Part shown: piece by piece, positions 15,087 to 23,498 of the stretch
Position numbering within the stretch: the first letter of the stretch is position 1
How the letters are laid out: the number at the start of each line of letters is the position of its first letter
Source: JAGQUL01 sp038212015
GTDB taxonomy: Bacteria; Actinomycetota; Thermoleophilia; Gaiellales; SKUG01
DNA length: 28,924 bases
Assembly: GCA_038212015.1 (NCBI GenBank)
Contig: JBBQUY010000044.1
Location: 1-28,924, forward strand
Direction: 5' to 3'
The notes under the pieces: generated by a model
Seen by the model: the letters and a program-made list of their open reading frames with translations, nothing else
Database searches by the model: none
What the model was told of the DNA's origin: nothing
Translations under genes and position numbers: made by a program

Positions 15087-17414
15087 ATGCGTACTGTCGT
15101 TCACCTGCCCCGCGCCGCGACCGTCCTGGTCGTGCTCGCGGCGCTGGTGATCCCGGCCACCGCAGCGGCGCACTCGTCGGGGCTCGGGAGCGGTGATCGG
15201 CCGATCGACGAGGATGCCGCGGCGCGTCACGCGAGCGACCTTGCCGACGCACTCGCCACGCTGCCACGCGAGACCGCGCGTGGCCAGTGTTCGTCCACCG
15301 AGCACGTCGATGGCCTCGGCGACGCCTGCCGCACCGACGATGGTGCCTTTCGCGTGGCGCTCGCCAACGGCGTGACGGTCACCACGCACGGCACCGACGC
15401 GCCGCTCGCGACGGAGTCGCGGGACGCAGCCGCTCCACACCTGCCGGACTCGCAGGCCGCGATCGACGGTGCGAGCGTCGCCGACATCGAGTGCACCAGC
15501 GCGCCCGGCGATCGACGCGTGGAGCTCGTGTACGCGCGCCCATCCGACAAGCCCGACCGCAGCGCGACGCTCGCAACTCCGATGCGCGACGCCCTCTACC
15601 AGGCGAGCGCGTTCATCGACGCGGAGGCTCAGGCGCTCGATGCCACCCAGGGGCGACGCATCCGCGCGCTCTGCGCCGACGGTGGCGTGCCCGTCGTGCA
15701 CTCGGTCACCGTGCGTGCAAGCGGCGCGGGTGGTGGCGACTACGGCGACATCGTCGACGACCTCGTCGCGCAGGGCTTTCCGGCACCCACCTCGAGCACC
15801 ACCAGCACGCGACGATTCATGGTCTTCTACGACGATCAGGCAACCAACGGTGCGGCTGGCATCGGCGGCATGTGGCTCGACGACGGCGCCGGCGTCGGCA
15901 ACCTCAACAACCTGGGTGGGCGCTACGCCGTCGAGTTCGACTGGGCCGCGTCGCGACTGCCGCACTGGGACGTGTTCCTGCACGAGATCTCGCACAACAT
16001 GGGTGCCGTGGCCGACGCAGCGCCCCGCTCGTCACAGGCGGGTCACTGCAACGACGGGCTCGACGTCATGTGCTACTCCGATGGCGGCAGCGGCATCTAT
16101 TCGCCGTCCGTGTGCTCGGTGGAGCGCTACGACTGCGGCGGCGACACCTACTTCAACCCGAGCCCTGCGACGGGATCGTGGCTCGCGACGCACTGGAACG
16201 TCGGCTCCGCCAACAACCTGTGGCTCGCGCCGCGTGATCTCGGCTGGGACGACGGGGGCGTTCCGGACCTGACTGCGCCGCCCGCGCCCGGCGCGCCAGC
16301 GGCGAGCGACGTCACCACCACCGCGATCACCGTCTCCTGGGGTGCGAGCGTCGACGATCGCAGCACCGTGCGCTATCGCGTCCTCGTCGACCAGTTCCTC
16401 GGCGACGCGTGGCAGGCCCACTCGACGTGGATGCCCATCTCGCAGACCTCGCTGACGGTGACCGCGCTGACGGCCGCCTCGACGTATCGCTTCCGCGTTT
16501 CGGCGTACGACCAGGCCGGCAACTCTTCGCCGGAGTCCAGTGTTCAGGCCGCGACGCTCGCCACGCCGCCGATCGCGCCGTCGAGCGTCGGTGCAACGGC
16601 CGTCGACGAGGATTCGGTCTCCACCGCGTGGGTCGCCGGCAGTGCGACGCTCGGCGTACGCGGCTACGACCTGGAGCTGCAGCGCAACTCCGACGCGTGG
16701 ACCCGGGTCGGCGAGTTCGCCGGCACGCAGACACAGATCGACGGGCTGGCAGCCGGCACCAACTACCGCACCCGCGTTCGGACGATCGCAAACGGAGGCG
16801 TCGTGAGCGGCTGGCGCACGAGCATGTACGTGACCACCCGCAGCGCCGTGCTCGCCGGTGGCGAGGGCACGCTCGAGACACCGACCGTCACGGTGACCCC
16901 GCGCAGCCCGACGCTCGCGACCGCGGCCTGGACCGCGTCGCCCGGCGCCGGGTCATGGCAGGTCTGGCTCACCAATTCGTCCGGCACCAGGCGCACGTTC
17001 AGCGCCACGTCGACGAGCATGTCGCTGTCCGGGTTGACGCCCGGCGCCCTGTACAGCGTCGGGGTGGTCGCCATCTCCGCCGCCGGCAACAACGTGTCCA
17101 ATGTCGGGGTCGCGACTTACCGAGCACCACGCGACCTGCAGGCGCCTGGCATGAGCCGCTTCCTCGCGCCCCGCTACGTCCGCACGTCGATGCGCGTCAC
17201 CTGGCGCGCAGCGACCGACAACGCCGGCATCCGGAAATACCAGCTCCAGCGCCGGGTCGGGCGCCGCTGGGTCAACGTCCCGGTCCGTCTGCGAGCCCGA
17301 TACGCGACGGTCACGCGGGTGCGTCGCGGCTCCGTCACCGTGCTGCGGGTGCGCGCGATCGACGTGGGCGGCAACGCCGGTCGCTGGACCACGACGCGGA
17401 TACGCCGACGCTGA
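15087..17414 (+). CDS. Secreted zinc metalloprotease with fibronectin type III-like repeats
   Basis: The product has 775 residues. A signal peptide (hydrophobic core VLVVLAALVIPATAAA, cleavage about residue 28) directs it outside the cell. A metalloprotease domain lies at about 200-375. FLHEISHNMGAV holds the HExxH zinc site (His299, His303, Glu300), followed by a GHC (about 320) and DVMCY (Met about 328) that resembles a metzincin Met-turn. The usual third ligand in HExxHxxGxxH is not His here (Ala), so the ligand may be the next Asp or the GHC histidine. Three or four Ig/FN3-like segments follow from about 392, 492, 595 and 681, each with the tWxa...Y.v pattern; the last is rich in Arg. It sits between hrcA and dnaJ, where it is not expected. 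Substrate unknown. Confidence 0.82.
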   Translation: MRTVVHLPRAATVLVVLAALVIPATAAAHSSGLGSGDRPIDEDAAARHASDLADALATLPRETARGQCSSTEHVDGLGDACRTDDGAFRVALANGVTVTTHGTDAPLATESRDAAAPHLPDSQAAIDGASVADIECTSAPGDRRVELVYARPSDKPDRSATLATPMRDALYQASAFIDAEAQALDATQGRRIRALCADGGVPVVHSVTVRASGAGGGDYGDIVDDLVAQGFPAPTSSTTSTRRFMVFYDDQATNGAAGIGGMWLDDGAGVGNLNNLGGRYAVEFDWAASRLPHWDVFLHEISHNMGAVADAAPRSSQAGHCNDGLDVMCYSDGGSGIYSPSVCSVERYDCGGDTYFNPSPATGSWLATHWNVGSANNLWLAPRDLGWDDGGVPDLTAPPAPGAPAASDVTTTAITVSWGASVDDRSTVRYRVLVDQFLGDAWQAHSTWMPISQTSLTVTALTAASTYRFRVSAYDQAGNSSPESSVQAATLATPPIAPSSVGATAVDEDSVSTAWVAGSATLGVRGYDLELQRNSDAWTRVGEFAGTQTQIDGLAAGTNYRTRVRTIANGGVVSGWRTSMYVTTRSAVLAGGEGTLETPTVTVTPRSPTLATAAWTASPGAGSWQVWLTNSSGTRRTFSATSTSMSLSGLTPGALYSVGVVAISAAGNNVSNVGVATYRAPRDLQAPGMSRFLAPRYVRTSMRVTWRAATDNAGIRKYQLQRRVGRRWVNVPVRLRARYATVTRVRRGSVTVLRVRAIDVGGNAGRWTTTRIRRR

Positions 17415-17429
17415 CGTACGGGTCTGCGA

Positions 17430-17435
17430 TACCAT
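17430..17435 (+). promoter_or_regulatory. -10-like TACCAT before dnaJ
   Basis: TACCAT (within GATACCAT) predicts a start near 17442 and a leader of about 27-39 bases, depending on which ATG is used. No CIRCE or HspR-type inverted repeat is seen between 17415 and 17468. Confidence 0.35.
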
Positions 17436-17468
17436 CCCCGGACCTCTGAGACCACGGACCGGGACGGC

Positions 17469-18623
17469 ATGGAAACGCGGATGGCGCAGGACTTCTACGA
17501 GCTGCTTGGTGTCGCACGCGACGCGGACGCTGGCGACATCAAGAAGGCGTATCGACGCAAGGCGCGCGAGCTGCACCCCGACGTCAGCGAGGAGCCCGAC
17601 GCGGAGGAACGTTTTCGGCGCGTCACCGAAGCGTACGAGGTGCTGAGCGACGACCAGCGCCGCGCGACGTACGACCGCTACGGCGAAGCCGGCCTCAAGC
17701 AGGGCGGCTGGGAACCGCAGTTCGCCAACTTCGGCTCGATCGCCGACATCTTCAGCGCCTTCTTCGGTGACGACATGTTCGGCGGACGCGGCGGAACGGC
17801 AGGCTCCGGCGGGCGTGGCGACGACGTCCAGGTCGCCGTCGAGCTCGACTTTCGCGAATCCGTGCTCGGCGCGGAGCGCGAGCTGACCTTCACCGCGACC
17901 GGTACGTGCGACACGTGCGAGGGATCGGGTGCCGCGACTCCAGATGCGGTCTCGACCTGCACCACGTGCGGTGGTGCGGGCGCGGTGCGCCAGGTGTCGC
18001 GTTCGATCTTCGGGCAGGTCGTGCAGGAGCGCATCTGTCCGGGGTGCGCCGGGCGCGGCCAGGTCGTGAGCGATCCCTGCCTGTCGTGTTCGGGCACCGG
18101 CGAGCAGCCGGAGGAGCGCGTCGTGTCCGTGGCGATCCCCGCGGGCATCTCGGACGGCCAGCGAATCCGGCTGACGGGACGTGGCGGCGTGGGATCGCAC
18201 GGCGGTCCCGCCGGCAACCTGTACGTCGACGTGCACGTGACGGCCGACGATCGATTCATTCGCGAGGGCGACGACCTCATCACGGTCCTGGACCTGACGA
18301 TCGCCGACGCGGCACTCGGCGCGGTGGCGGAAGTGCCGACCGTCGACGGCGATCCGCGCGAGCTGGAGATCCCCGCGGGCACCCAGCCCGGCACGCGAAT
18401 GGTGATTCGCGGGCTCGGGTCCGGTCGACTGCGCGGCAGCGCGAGCGGCGACGGCACACTCGACCGCGGCGACCTGATCATCTACTGCAACGTGCGCGTG
18501 CCGCGCGACCTGTCGCCCGAACAGCGCGATGCGCTCGCGCGATTCCAGTCGCTCGAGGACGACCGCATCTATCGCGACAAGGAAGGCATCTTCGACCGCC
18601 TTCGCCGCATGGTGAAGCCCTGA
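17469..18623 (+). CDS. dnaJ: Chaperone DnaJ
   Basis: DnaJ hands unfolded proteins to DnaK and stimulates its ATPase. The product has 384 residues. The J domain with HPD at 36-38 (ELHPDVS) is followed by a short Gly/Phe-rich linker (DDMFGGRGGTAGSGGRG). The zinc-binding region has all four CxxCxGxG repeats (CDTCEGSG, CTTCGGAG, CPGCAGRG, CLSCSGTG), and the substrate-binding C-terminal domains are complete. The first ATG is at 17469; the in-frame ATG at 17481 (MAQDFYELLG) gives the more usual N-terminus and may be the true start. The stop overlaps the start of prmA (TGATG), so both are translated together. dnaK and grpE are not in the window. Confidence 0.95.
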   Translation: METRMAQDFYELLGVARDADAGDIKKAYRRKARELHPDVSEEPDAEERFRRVTEAYEVLSDDQRRATYDRYGEAGLKQGGWEPQFANFGSIADIFSAFFGDDMFGGRGGTAGSGGRGDDVQVAVELDFRESVLGAERELTFTATGTCDTCEGSGAATPDAVSTCTTCGGAGAVRQVSRSIFGQVVQERICPGCAGRGQVVSDPCLSCSGTGEQPEERVVSVAIPAGISDGQRIRLTGRGGVGSHGGPAGNLYVDVHVTADDRFIREGDDLITVLDLTIADAALGAVAEVPTVDGDPRELEIPAGTQPGTRMVIRGLGSGRLRGSASGDGTLDRGDLIIYCNVRVPRDLSPEQRDALARFQSLEDDRIYRDKEGIFDRLRRMVKP

Positions 18624-19492
18624 TGGCGACCGGAGCGCCGCTCGTCGAGGTCGCCGTGCGCGTCGACCGCGAGCACGTCGACATGGCCGAGCTTGCCGTG
18701 GGCGAGTTCAGCCCCGGCGGCTTCCAGCAGGAGACCGAGGGCGAGGACGGGCCCGAGCGGTTCGCCGTCTTCGTGCCGGCCGGCGACGAAGGAACCTTTA
18801 CCTCCTGGCTCGCCGGAGCAGGCATCACGATCCTCGGCGAACCGGTCGTCACTCCCGTTCCGAGCGACTGGGACGAACGCTGGAAGGAGTTCCACCAACC
18901 GGTGCTCATCGGCGGACTGTGGATCGGCCCGCCTTGGCAGGAAGGCCAGGCGCCCGAGGGCGTCAAGCGCATCGTCATCGAACCCGCCCAGGGCTTCGGC
19001 ACCGGCGCGCATCCGACCACGCGCCTGGTGCTCGCGCTGCTGCAGGACCAGCCCCGCGCGAGCGTGCTGGACCTCGGCTGCGGCTCGGGCGTGCTGGCGA
19101 TCGCCGCCGCGAAGCTCGGCTTCGGCCCGGTGACGGCCATCGACAACGACCCGGTCGCGATCGAGTCGACGTTCGACAACCTCAGGCGCAACGACGTTGA
19201 CGGTCTCGTGAAGGCCTTCGTTCGCGACGTGCTCCAGGACGACATTCCGAAGGCGGACGTCGTGCTCGCCAACGTGCTGCTCGAGCCGCTCGTTCGCATC
19301 GCACCGCGCATGACCGCACCGCGGCTCGTGCTGAGCGGCCTGCTGCGCTCCCAGGTCGACGACTGCGTGGCGGCCTACGAAGCCGCCGGCTATGTCCTGC
19401 GCGAGCGGCGCGATCGCGATGGCTGGTCGGCGATCGTGCTCGACAACGCGAACGAGCACGCCGACGACATGCGCCACCGCGCCATCTGGTAG
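18623..19492 (+). CDS. prmA: Ribosomal protein L11 methyltransferase
   Basis: PrmA trimethylates lysines and the N-terminus of ribosomal protein L11 using SAM. The product has 289 residues. The N-terminal substrate-binding domain runs to about 115. It is followed by the hallmark GFGTGAHPTT, motif I LDLGCGSGVLAIAAAKLG, the acidic AIDNDPVAIEST, and LANVLLEPLV in the catalytic region. The NPPF-like catalytic motif of many methyltransferases is replaced by the PrmA-type ANVLL. The ATG at 18623 overlaps the dnaJ stop, and rsmE starts 4 bases after its stop. The dnaJ-prmA-rsmE order is conserved from Firmicutes to Actinobacteria. Confidence 0.94.
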   Translation: MATGAPLVEVAVRVDREHVDMAELAVGEFSPGGFQQETEGEDGPERFAVFVPAGDEGTFTSWLAGAGITILGEPVVTPVPSDWDERWKEFHQPVLIGGLWIGPPWQEGQAPEGVKRIVIEPAQGFGTGAHPTTRLVLALLQDQPRASVLDLGCGSGVLAIAAAKLGFGPVTAIDNDPVAIESTFDNLRRNDVDGLVKAFVRDVLQDDIPKADVVLANVLLEPLVRIAPRMTAPRLVLSGLLRSQVDDCVAAYEAAGYVLRERRDRDGWSAIVLDNANEHADDMRHRAIW

Positions 19493-19496
19493 TCAC

Positions 19497-20213
19497 ATGT
19501 CCGGCGACTCACGTCACGTGTTCCGATTCTTCGTCGACGAGGTCGGCGGCGACGGCGTGACCGTCGAGCTCGACGAGTTCGACTCGCGGCACGCGCGCGT
19601 GCTGCACGGTGCGCACGCGGACGGCCCGGTCGAGGTGGTCGACCGCGATGGCGTGATCTGGCACGGCACGTTCGACGGACCGACGGGTCGACTGGTCCTC
19701 GGCGACCGGATCGGCGAAGTTCAGGAGCCGACGATCGTCGTGTTCGCGTTCGTGACCATCGGCGGTCGCACGGACGAGCTCGTGGATGCGGCCGTTCAGG
19801 CGGGCGCCACGCGCATCGTGCCGGTCATTCGAAGCGACCGCGATCGCGCCAAGGTCGACAAGCGATGGGATCGCCTCATGCGCATCTCGACGACCGCCGC
19901 CAAGCAGGCAAAGCGTGGCTCGGTCCCGCTGGTGACCACCGCAGTCGAACCGAGTGCGCTCGCGGACTGGGGGAGCGGCATCGTCGTCGACCCCGACGCG
20001 CCGCAGCTGCTCGACGAGGTCGTGCGCCGCGCTGAGCCAGGTGCACCGATCCGCCTGCTCCTGGGCGCATCTGACGGTTTCCCGGACGGGCTCGTCGAGC
20101 AGCTCGAGGCCGGAGGATGGCAGCGTGGCCGGCTCGGCCCGACGATCCTGCGTGCCGAGCTTGCCGCCGGCGTCGCGGTGGCGATCGCCTCGATGCACGC
20201 ACCGTCGACGTAG
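19497..20213 (+). CDS. rsmE: 16S rRNA m3U1498 methyltransferase RsmE, divergent SAM site
   Basis: RsmE methylates U1498 of 16S rRNA through a SPOUT knot. The 238-residue length, the N-terminal PUA-like part (RFFVDE ... DSRHARVLH) and the middle GGRTDELVDAAVQAGATRIVPVIRSDRDRAKVDKRWDRLMRI are family-typical. So is the conserved dnaJ-prmA-rsmE place. The knot differs from consensus: LLLGASDGFP stands where GPEGG(F/W)S is expected, and LGPTILRAELA stands where LG..ILRTETA is expected. Glu-Gly-Gly of the loop and the TETA motif are therefore altered. It may still bind SAM with a changed loop or have lost activity. The start at 19497 is 4 bases after prmA. Confidence 0.87.
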   Translation: MSGDSRHVFRFFVDEVGGDGVTVELDEFDSRHARVLHGAHADGPVEVVDRDGVIWHGTFDGPTGRLVLGDRIGEVQEPTIVVFAFVTIGGRTDELVDAAVQAGATRIVPVIRSDRDRAKVDKRWDRLMRISTTAAKQAKRGSVPLVTTAVEPSALADWGSGIVVDPDAPQLLDEVVRRAEPGAPIRLLLGASDGFPDGLVEQLEAGGWQRGRLGPTILRAELAAGVAVAIASMHAPST

Positions 20214-20262
20214 CTGGCGGAGGCGGCCAACGTCGTGACCCGCTCGTGACGGCCGCCGGATT

Positions 20263-20275
20263 GGGGCTGTGCCCC
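20263..20275 (+). terminator. Small GC hairpin after rsmE
   Basis: GGGGC-TGT-GCCCC is a perfect 5-bp stem with a three-base loop, 49 bases past the rsmE stop. A weaker, wider inverted repeat (GGCGGCC at 20222-20228 with GGCCGCC at 20251-20257) lies before it. There is no U-run. Confidence 0.35.
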
Positions 20276-20290
20276 TCGTGCGTGCGTCGA

Positions 20291-20296
20291 TACGGT
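20291..20296 (+). promoter_or_regulatory. -10-like TACGGT before the first PAP2 gene
   Basis: TACGGT ends 7 bases before the ATG at 20304, suggesting a leaderless mRNA. Confidence 0.4.
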
Positions 20297-20303
20297 CACA
20301 GGC

Positions 20304-21032
20304 ATGCACCTTGCCGCCGTCACGCCAGTGCCTGCCTCGCCGAACGCTCCTGTCGCACCGATCGCACCCGATGCGCCCCTGGAAGCCGTCATGGGCGAGC
20401 TCGTGCCGAAGCTCCCGGGCCTGCCTGGTCCCACCACGCCTGGCTGGTCGCTCGGTGATCTCGTCGGCCCGCCGGCTGCCGGTTCGCTCGGTGCGAAGGC
20501 CGACATGGCCGCGGTCAAGGGCGCGCAGCTGCTGCGAACGCCCGAACGGGACGCATGGGCGAACAAGATGGCAGACGAGGGCGCGACCAAGCTGTGGTTC
20601 GACCTCGCCAAGCGCCACCGCGCCGACGCCGGCATGGTCACGGGATGGCTCGGCACCGCACTGCTCGCCGCGACGATGGCGTCCAATGCAGCCGTCACGC
20701 AGGTCGCCAAGCAGAAGTTCGACCGCCAGCGTCCGTACCAGGTCGACCCGTCGATCAAGCCGCCAGTCCACCTGCCCCGCGACAGCTCGTACCCGTCCGG
20801 CCACACGAGCTCGGCGTTCGCCGCCGCGCGCGTGATCGCCACGCTCGAACCGAAGCTCGCCACCGAGGCATACGCGCTCGCCGCACAGGTCGCGGCATCG
20901 CGCGTGTACGCCGGCGTGCACTTCCCGACCGACGTCGTCGCCGGAGCACTGCTCGGCACCGGCGTTGCCGAAGCGGCGCTGCGAATCGCGCCCGGCGTCG
21001 ACTCGATCGCGCCGGAGCTGCAGCCGGCATGA
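20304..21032 (+). CDS. PAP2-superfamily phosphatase/haloperoxidase-like protein, first of a tandem pair
   Basis: The 242-residue product shows all three acid-phosphatase/haloperoxidase motifs: KQKFDRQRP, SYPSGHT and SRVYAGVHFPTD. The active-site Arg, His, Arg, His and Asp that hold phosphate or vanadate are all kept. There is no clear signal peptide and no run of membrane helices; the N-terminal 60 residues are Pro/Ala-rich (PVPASPNAPVAPIAPDAP...). This looks like a soluble class-A-phosphatase or vanadium-haloperoxidase-type PAP2 protein rather than a membrane lipid phosphatase. The real substrate cannot be told. The second gene overlaps its stop (ATGA at 21029-21032), so both are made together. 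The two proteins align over the whole catalytic region, which points to tandem duplication. Confidence 0.82.
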   Translation: MHLAAVTPVPASPNAPVAPIAPDAPLEAVMGELVPKLPGLPGPTTPGWSLGDLVGPPAAGSLGAKADMAAVKGAQLLRTPERDAWANKMADEGATKLWFDLAKRHRADAGMVTGWLGTALLAATMASNAAVTQVAKQKFDRQRPYQVDPSIKPPVHLPRDSSYPSGHTSSAFAAARVIATLEPKLATEAYALAAQVAASRVYAGVHFPTDVVAGALLGTGVAEAALRIAPGVDSIAPELQPA

Positions 21033-21718
21033 TGCTGCCGGCCGTCCAGCAACGTGAGCTGACGCGGCCGACGGTCGCGCCCGTGCCGATGCCCGAGCTC
21101 GACATCCCGACGATCGACCTGCCGGGTCCGGATCACGCCGGCGCTTCGCTCAAGGGGATCGGCGAGCCACCCGCGCCCGAGAGCGCCCGCGCGATCCGAG
21201 ACATGCGGATCACGCGCTCGCTCGTCGCGCAGCGAACCCCAGCTGGTGACGCCTGGGCGCGAGATCTGGACCTGCACGGCACCACCGCGGTCTGGAAGGA
21301 ACTCGCCAACCAGGTCTCCGGCGACCCGGCAACGACCCAGGCCGTGCTCGGCGCCGCGCTGTCGGCCGCCAGCGTGCAGGGCGGTGTCGGCAAGAAGCAG
21401 TGGATGCGCCCGCGTCCGTTCCAGGTCGACGAGTCGATCCGCGTGATCGGCCGCACTCCGAAGCACAGGGACTCCTCGTACCCGTCGATCCACAGCGCGC
21501 GCGCCTATGCCGCGGCACGGGTGCTCTCCACGATCGACCCCTCGGTGACGGACGCGGCGTACGCGCTTGCCCGCGAGGTCGCGGTATCGCGCATCTACGC
21601 CGGGGTGCACTTCGTGACCGACGCCGTCGCCGGGGCGCGCCTCGGCACGTACCTGGCCGAAAAGACGCTCGACCGCTGGCGTGCGGGCAAGCTGCCGATC
21701 ACGCCTGCTGCTGCGTAG
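21029..21718 (+). CDS. PAP2-superfamily protein, second of a tandem pair, altered active site
   Basis: The 229-residue paralogue of the preceding gene has the motifs KKQWMRPRPFQV, SYPSIHSARAYAAA and SRIYAGVHFVTDAVAGA. The central motif PSGH is changed to PSIH, replacing the Gly of the phosphate-binding loop with Ile. The catalytic His and both Arg remain. The protein may be a weaker enzyme, have a different substrate, or act as a partner of the first copy. The N-terminus is again Pro-rich (RPTVAPVPMPELDIPTIDLPG). The start at 21029 gives the classic ATGA overlap; 21032 is the adjacent alternative. Its stop TAG forms part of the TAGGAT box of mtaB. Confidence 0.8.
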   Translation: MMLPAVQQRELTRPTVAPVPMPELDIPTIDLPGPDHAGASLKGIGEPPAPESARAIRDMRITRSLVAQRTPAGDAWARDLDLHGTTAVWKELANQVSGDPATTQAVLGAALSAASVQGGVGKKQWMRPRPFQVDESIRVIGRTPKHRDSSYPSIHSARAYAAARVLSTIDPSVTDAAYALAREVAVSRIYAGVHFVTDAVAGARLGTYLAEKTLDRWRAGKLPITPAAA

Positions 21719-21721
21719 GAT
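21716..21721 (+). promoter_or_regulatory. -10-like TAGGAT before mtaB, overlapping the preceding stop
   Basis: TAGGAT ends 6 bases before the GTG of mtaB and uses the TAG stop of the second PAP2 gene, the same arrangement as ctaG/lepA. Confidence 0.5.
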
Positions 21722-21727
21722 CCCGGC

Positions 21728-23143
21728 GTGGGCACAGGCTACGACGTCGACTTTCTCGGCTGCAAGATCAGCCACACCGATGCACAGGCGATCAGCGATG
21801 CGCTTGCCGCCGCCGGCCACCGGCAGATCCCAGCCAACGCGCCCACGGACGCGACGAGCGCCGACGTGCGGGTCGTCAACACGTGCTGCATCACGGGCGG
21901 AGCCGAGAAGAAATCCCGACAGCGCGTGCGCCGCATGCTCACCGCGACCGGCGCCGACGGTCACGTCTTCGTGACCGGCTGCGGCGCATCCAACGGCGCC
22001 GAGCGGTACGAGCAGATCGACGATCGCGTGACGGTCCTGCCCGGCGCGGCGACGCTCGCCGCGAACGCGATCGTCGAGGCTGCCGACGCGCTCGCCGGTC
22101 TGGGATGTCGCGGCCCCGCTGCCGGGATCGCACCCGGTCACGACCCCCGAACAGGTCGCGCCGTGCGGCGCACCCGCGCGTTCGTGAAGGTCCAGGACGG
22201 CTGCGACTTCAGCTGCTCGTACTGCATCGTGCCGATCGTTCGCGGCGCGCCCAGGTCACGCAGCGTCGACGTGATCCTCGAAGAGGTCGCGCGACGTGTC
22301 GACAAGGGGCGGTGCGAGATCGTGCTGACCGGAGTCAACATCGGCCTGTACCGCGACGCCGACGCTCGGATCGGACTGGATCGGCTGCTGCCCGCGGTCG
22401 CCGACGTGGAGGGCGTGGCGCGCGTTCGGATCTCGTCGATCGAGTCCAACCACGTCAACCGCCGTCTGGTCGCCGCGATGGCATCGCACCCGAAGATGTG
22501 TCACCACCTGCACGTGCCGCTCCAGTCGGGCGACGACGACGTGCTGGCTGACATGGGTCGCCATTACGACACGCGCCGGTATGCCCGCGCGATCGCCACC
22601 GCACGCGACGCGATGCCCGACCTGAACCTGACGACGGACATCATCGTCGGCTACCCGGTCGAGGACGACGCCGCGTTCGAGCGCACACTCGCGTTCGCCG
22701 CCGAGCTCGGGTTCACCAAGGTCCACGCCTTCCCGTTCAGCGAACGCCCCGGCACCGACGCGACCCAGCACCGCGATCCGATCGCCAAGGCAGTGAAGGC
22801 GGATCGCAGCAGGCGTCTGCGCGAGCAGGCCCACGCGATCGCGCTGGCACATCGCGCGCGGCTCGTGGGACGCCGCGACGAGGTGGTCGTGGAGACGCGA
22901 TCGAGTGTCGGGTACGGCGCCGGTGCGGGCGTGCTGCTCACCGACGACCACGTTGCGATCGACGCCGGTACGCCCGAACAGGCGAACGTGCGGACCGGCT
23001 ACACGCGCGACTACTCTCCGGTGCAGCTGCAGGACCTGCCCGGCGACATCGAAGGCGGCGCGGTCGTCGACGTGGCACTGGAGCAGCTCGACGACGCGAC
23101 CGGCGTGCTTGCAGCGCGGTACGTCGGCGTGGTCCACGGGTAG
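21728..23143 (+). CDS. mtaB: tRNA methylthiotransferase, MtaB type (radical SAM)
   Basis: MtaB adds a methylthio group to t6A37 of certain tRNAs. The product has 471 residues. The N-terminal UPF0004 domain carries three cluster cysteines (FLGCKISHTD, NTCCITGGAEKKSRQ, VTGCGASNG). The radical-SAM motif is CDFSCSYCIVPIVRG. LTGVNIGLYRD, SSIESNHVN, HLHVPLQSGDDDVLADMGRHYDT and TDIIVGYPVEDD follow, all MiaB-like. A C-terminal TRAM domain is likely (LVGRRDEVVVE...). The GCK and CxxxC arrangement favours MtaB over MiaB or RimO, as does the place after rsmE, which matches yqeU-yqeV in Bacillus. The GTG at 21728 follows a TAGGAT box. rpsU, which comes next in Bacillus, is absent. Confidence 0.92.
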   Translation: MGTGYDVDFLGCKISHTDAQAISDALAAAGHRQIPANAPTDATSADVRVVNTCCITGGAEKKSRQRVRRMLTATGADGHVFVTGCGASNGAERYEQIDDRVTVLPGAATLAANAIVEAADALAGLGCRGPAAGIAPGHDPRTGRAVRRTRAFVKVQDGCDFSCSYCIVPIVRGAPRSRSVDVILEEVARRVDKGRCEIVLTGVNIGLYRDADARIGLDRLLPAVADVEGVARVRISSIESNHVNRRLVAAMASHPKMCHHLHVPLQSGDDDVLADMGRHYDTRRYARAIATARDAMPDLNLTTDIIVGYPVEDDAAFERTLAFAAELGFTKVHAFPFSERPGTDATQHRDPIAKAVKADRSRRLREQAHAIALAHRARLVGRRDEVVVETRSSVGYGAGAGVLLTDDHVAIDAGTPEQANVRTGYTRDYSPVQLQDLPGDIEGGAVVDVALEQLDDATGVLAARYVGVVHG

Positions 23144-23152
23144 CAGCCGCCC

Positions 23153-23491
23153 ATGACGACCGACGCCTGCGTGTTCTGCCAGATCGCCTCCGAGCACATT
23201 CCGTCCGACGTGGTGGCGAGCGACGAGGAGTTTCTCGCGTTCCGGGACGTGCAGCCACGCGCGAAGACGCATGTGCTCGTCGTGCCGCGCACCCATCACG
23301 ACAACCTCGATGCGTGGGTCGAGGCGGGCGGCTCGAGCGATCGCATGCTCGCGTTCGTGCGGAAGGTCGCCGACGAGCTCGACGTGTCCGGAAAGTATCG
23401 GCTCGTCACGAACGTTGGGGAGGGCGCCGGCCAGGTCGTCGACCACCTGCACTGGCATGTGTTGAGCGGTCCACGCCTGCCGGGGTTCTGA
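23153..23491 (+). CDS. HIT-family nucleotide hydrolase (HINT/HinT-like)
   Basis: The 112-residue protein has CVFCQIASEHIPSDVVASDE at the start and the HIT triad VDHLHWHVLSG at the end (His98, His100, His102), where the last histidine forms a nucleotide-protein intermediate. FRDVQPRAKTHVLVVPRTHH is the usual central strand pair. HinT proteins hydrolyse nucleoside phosphoramidates such as adenylated amines; the physiological substrate is unclear even in model organisms. It follows mtaB by 9 bases and is probably co-transcribed. It ends 7 bases before the convergent toxin gene. Length and motifs are complete. Confidence 0.92.
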   Translation: MTTDACVFCQIASEHIPSDVVASDEEFLAFRDVQPRAKTHVLVVPRTHHDNLDAWVEAGGSSDRMLAFVRKVADELDVSGKYRLVTNVGEGAGQVVDHLHWHVLSGPRLPGF

Positions 23492-23498
23492 AGACGCG

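Noticed and set aside
19796..22141. 781-codon minus-strand frame opposite rsmE, the PAP2 pair and mtaB
   Set aside because: It covers several well-supported genes and has shadow composition.
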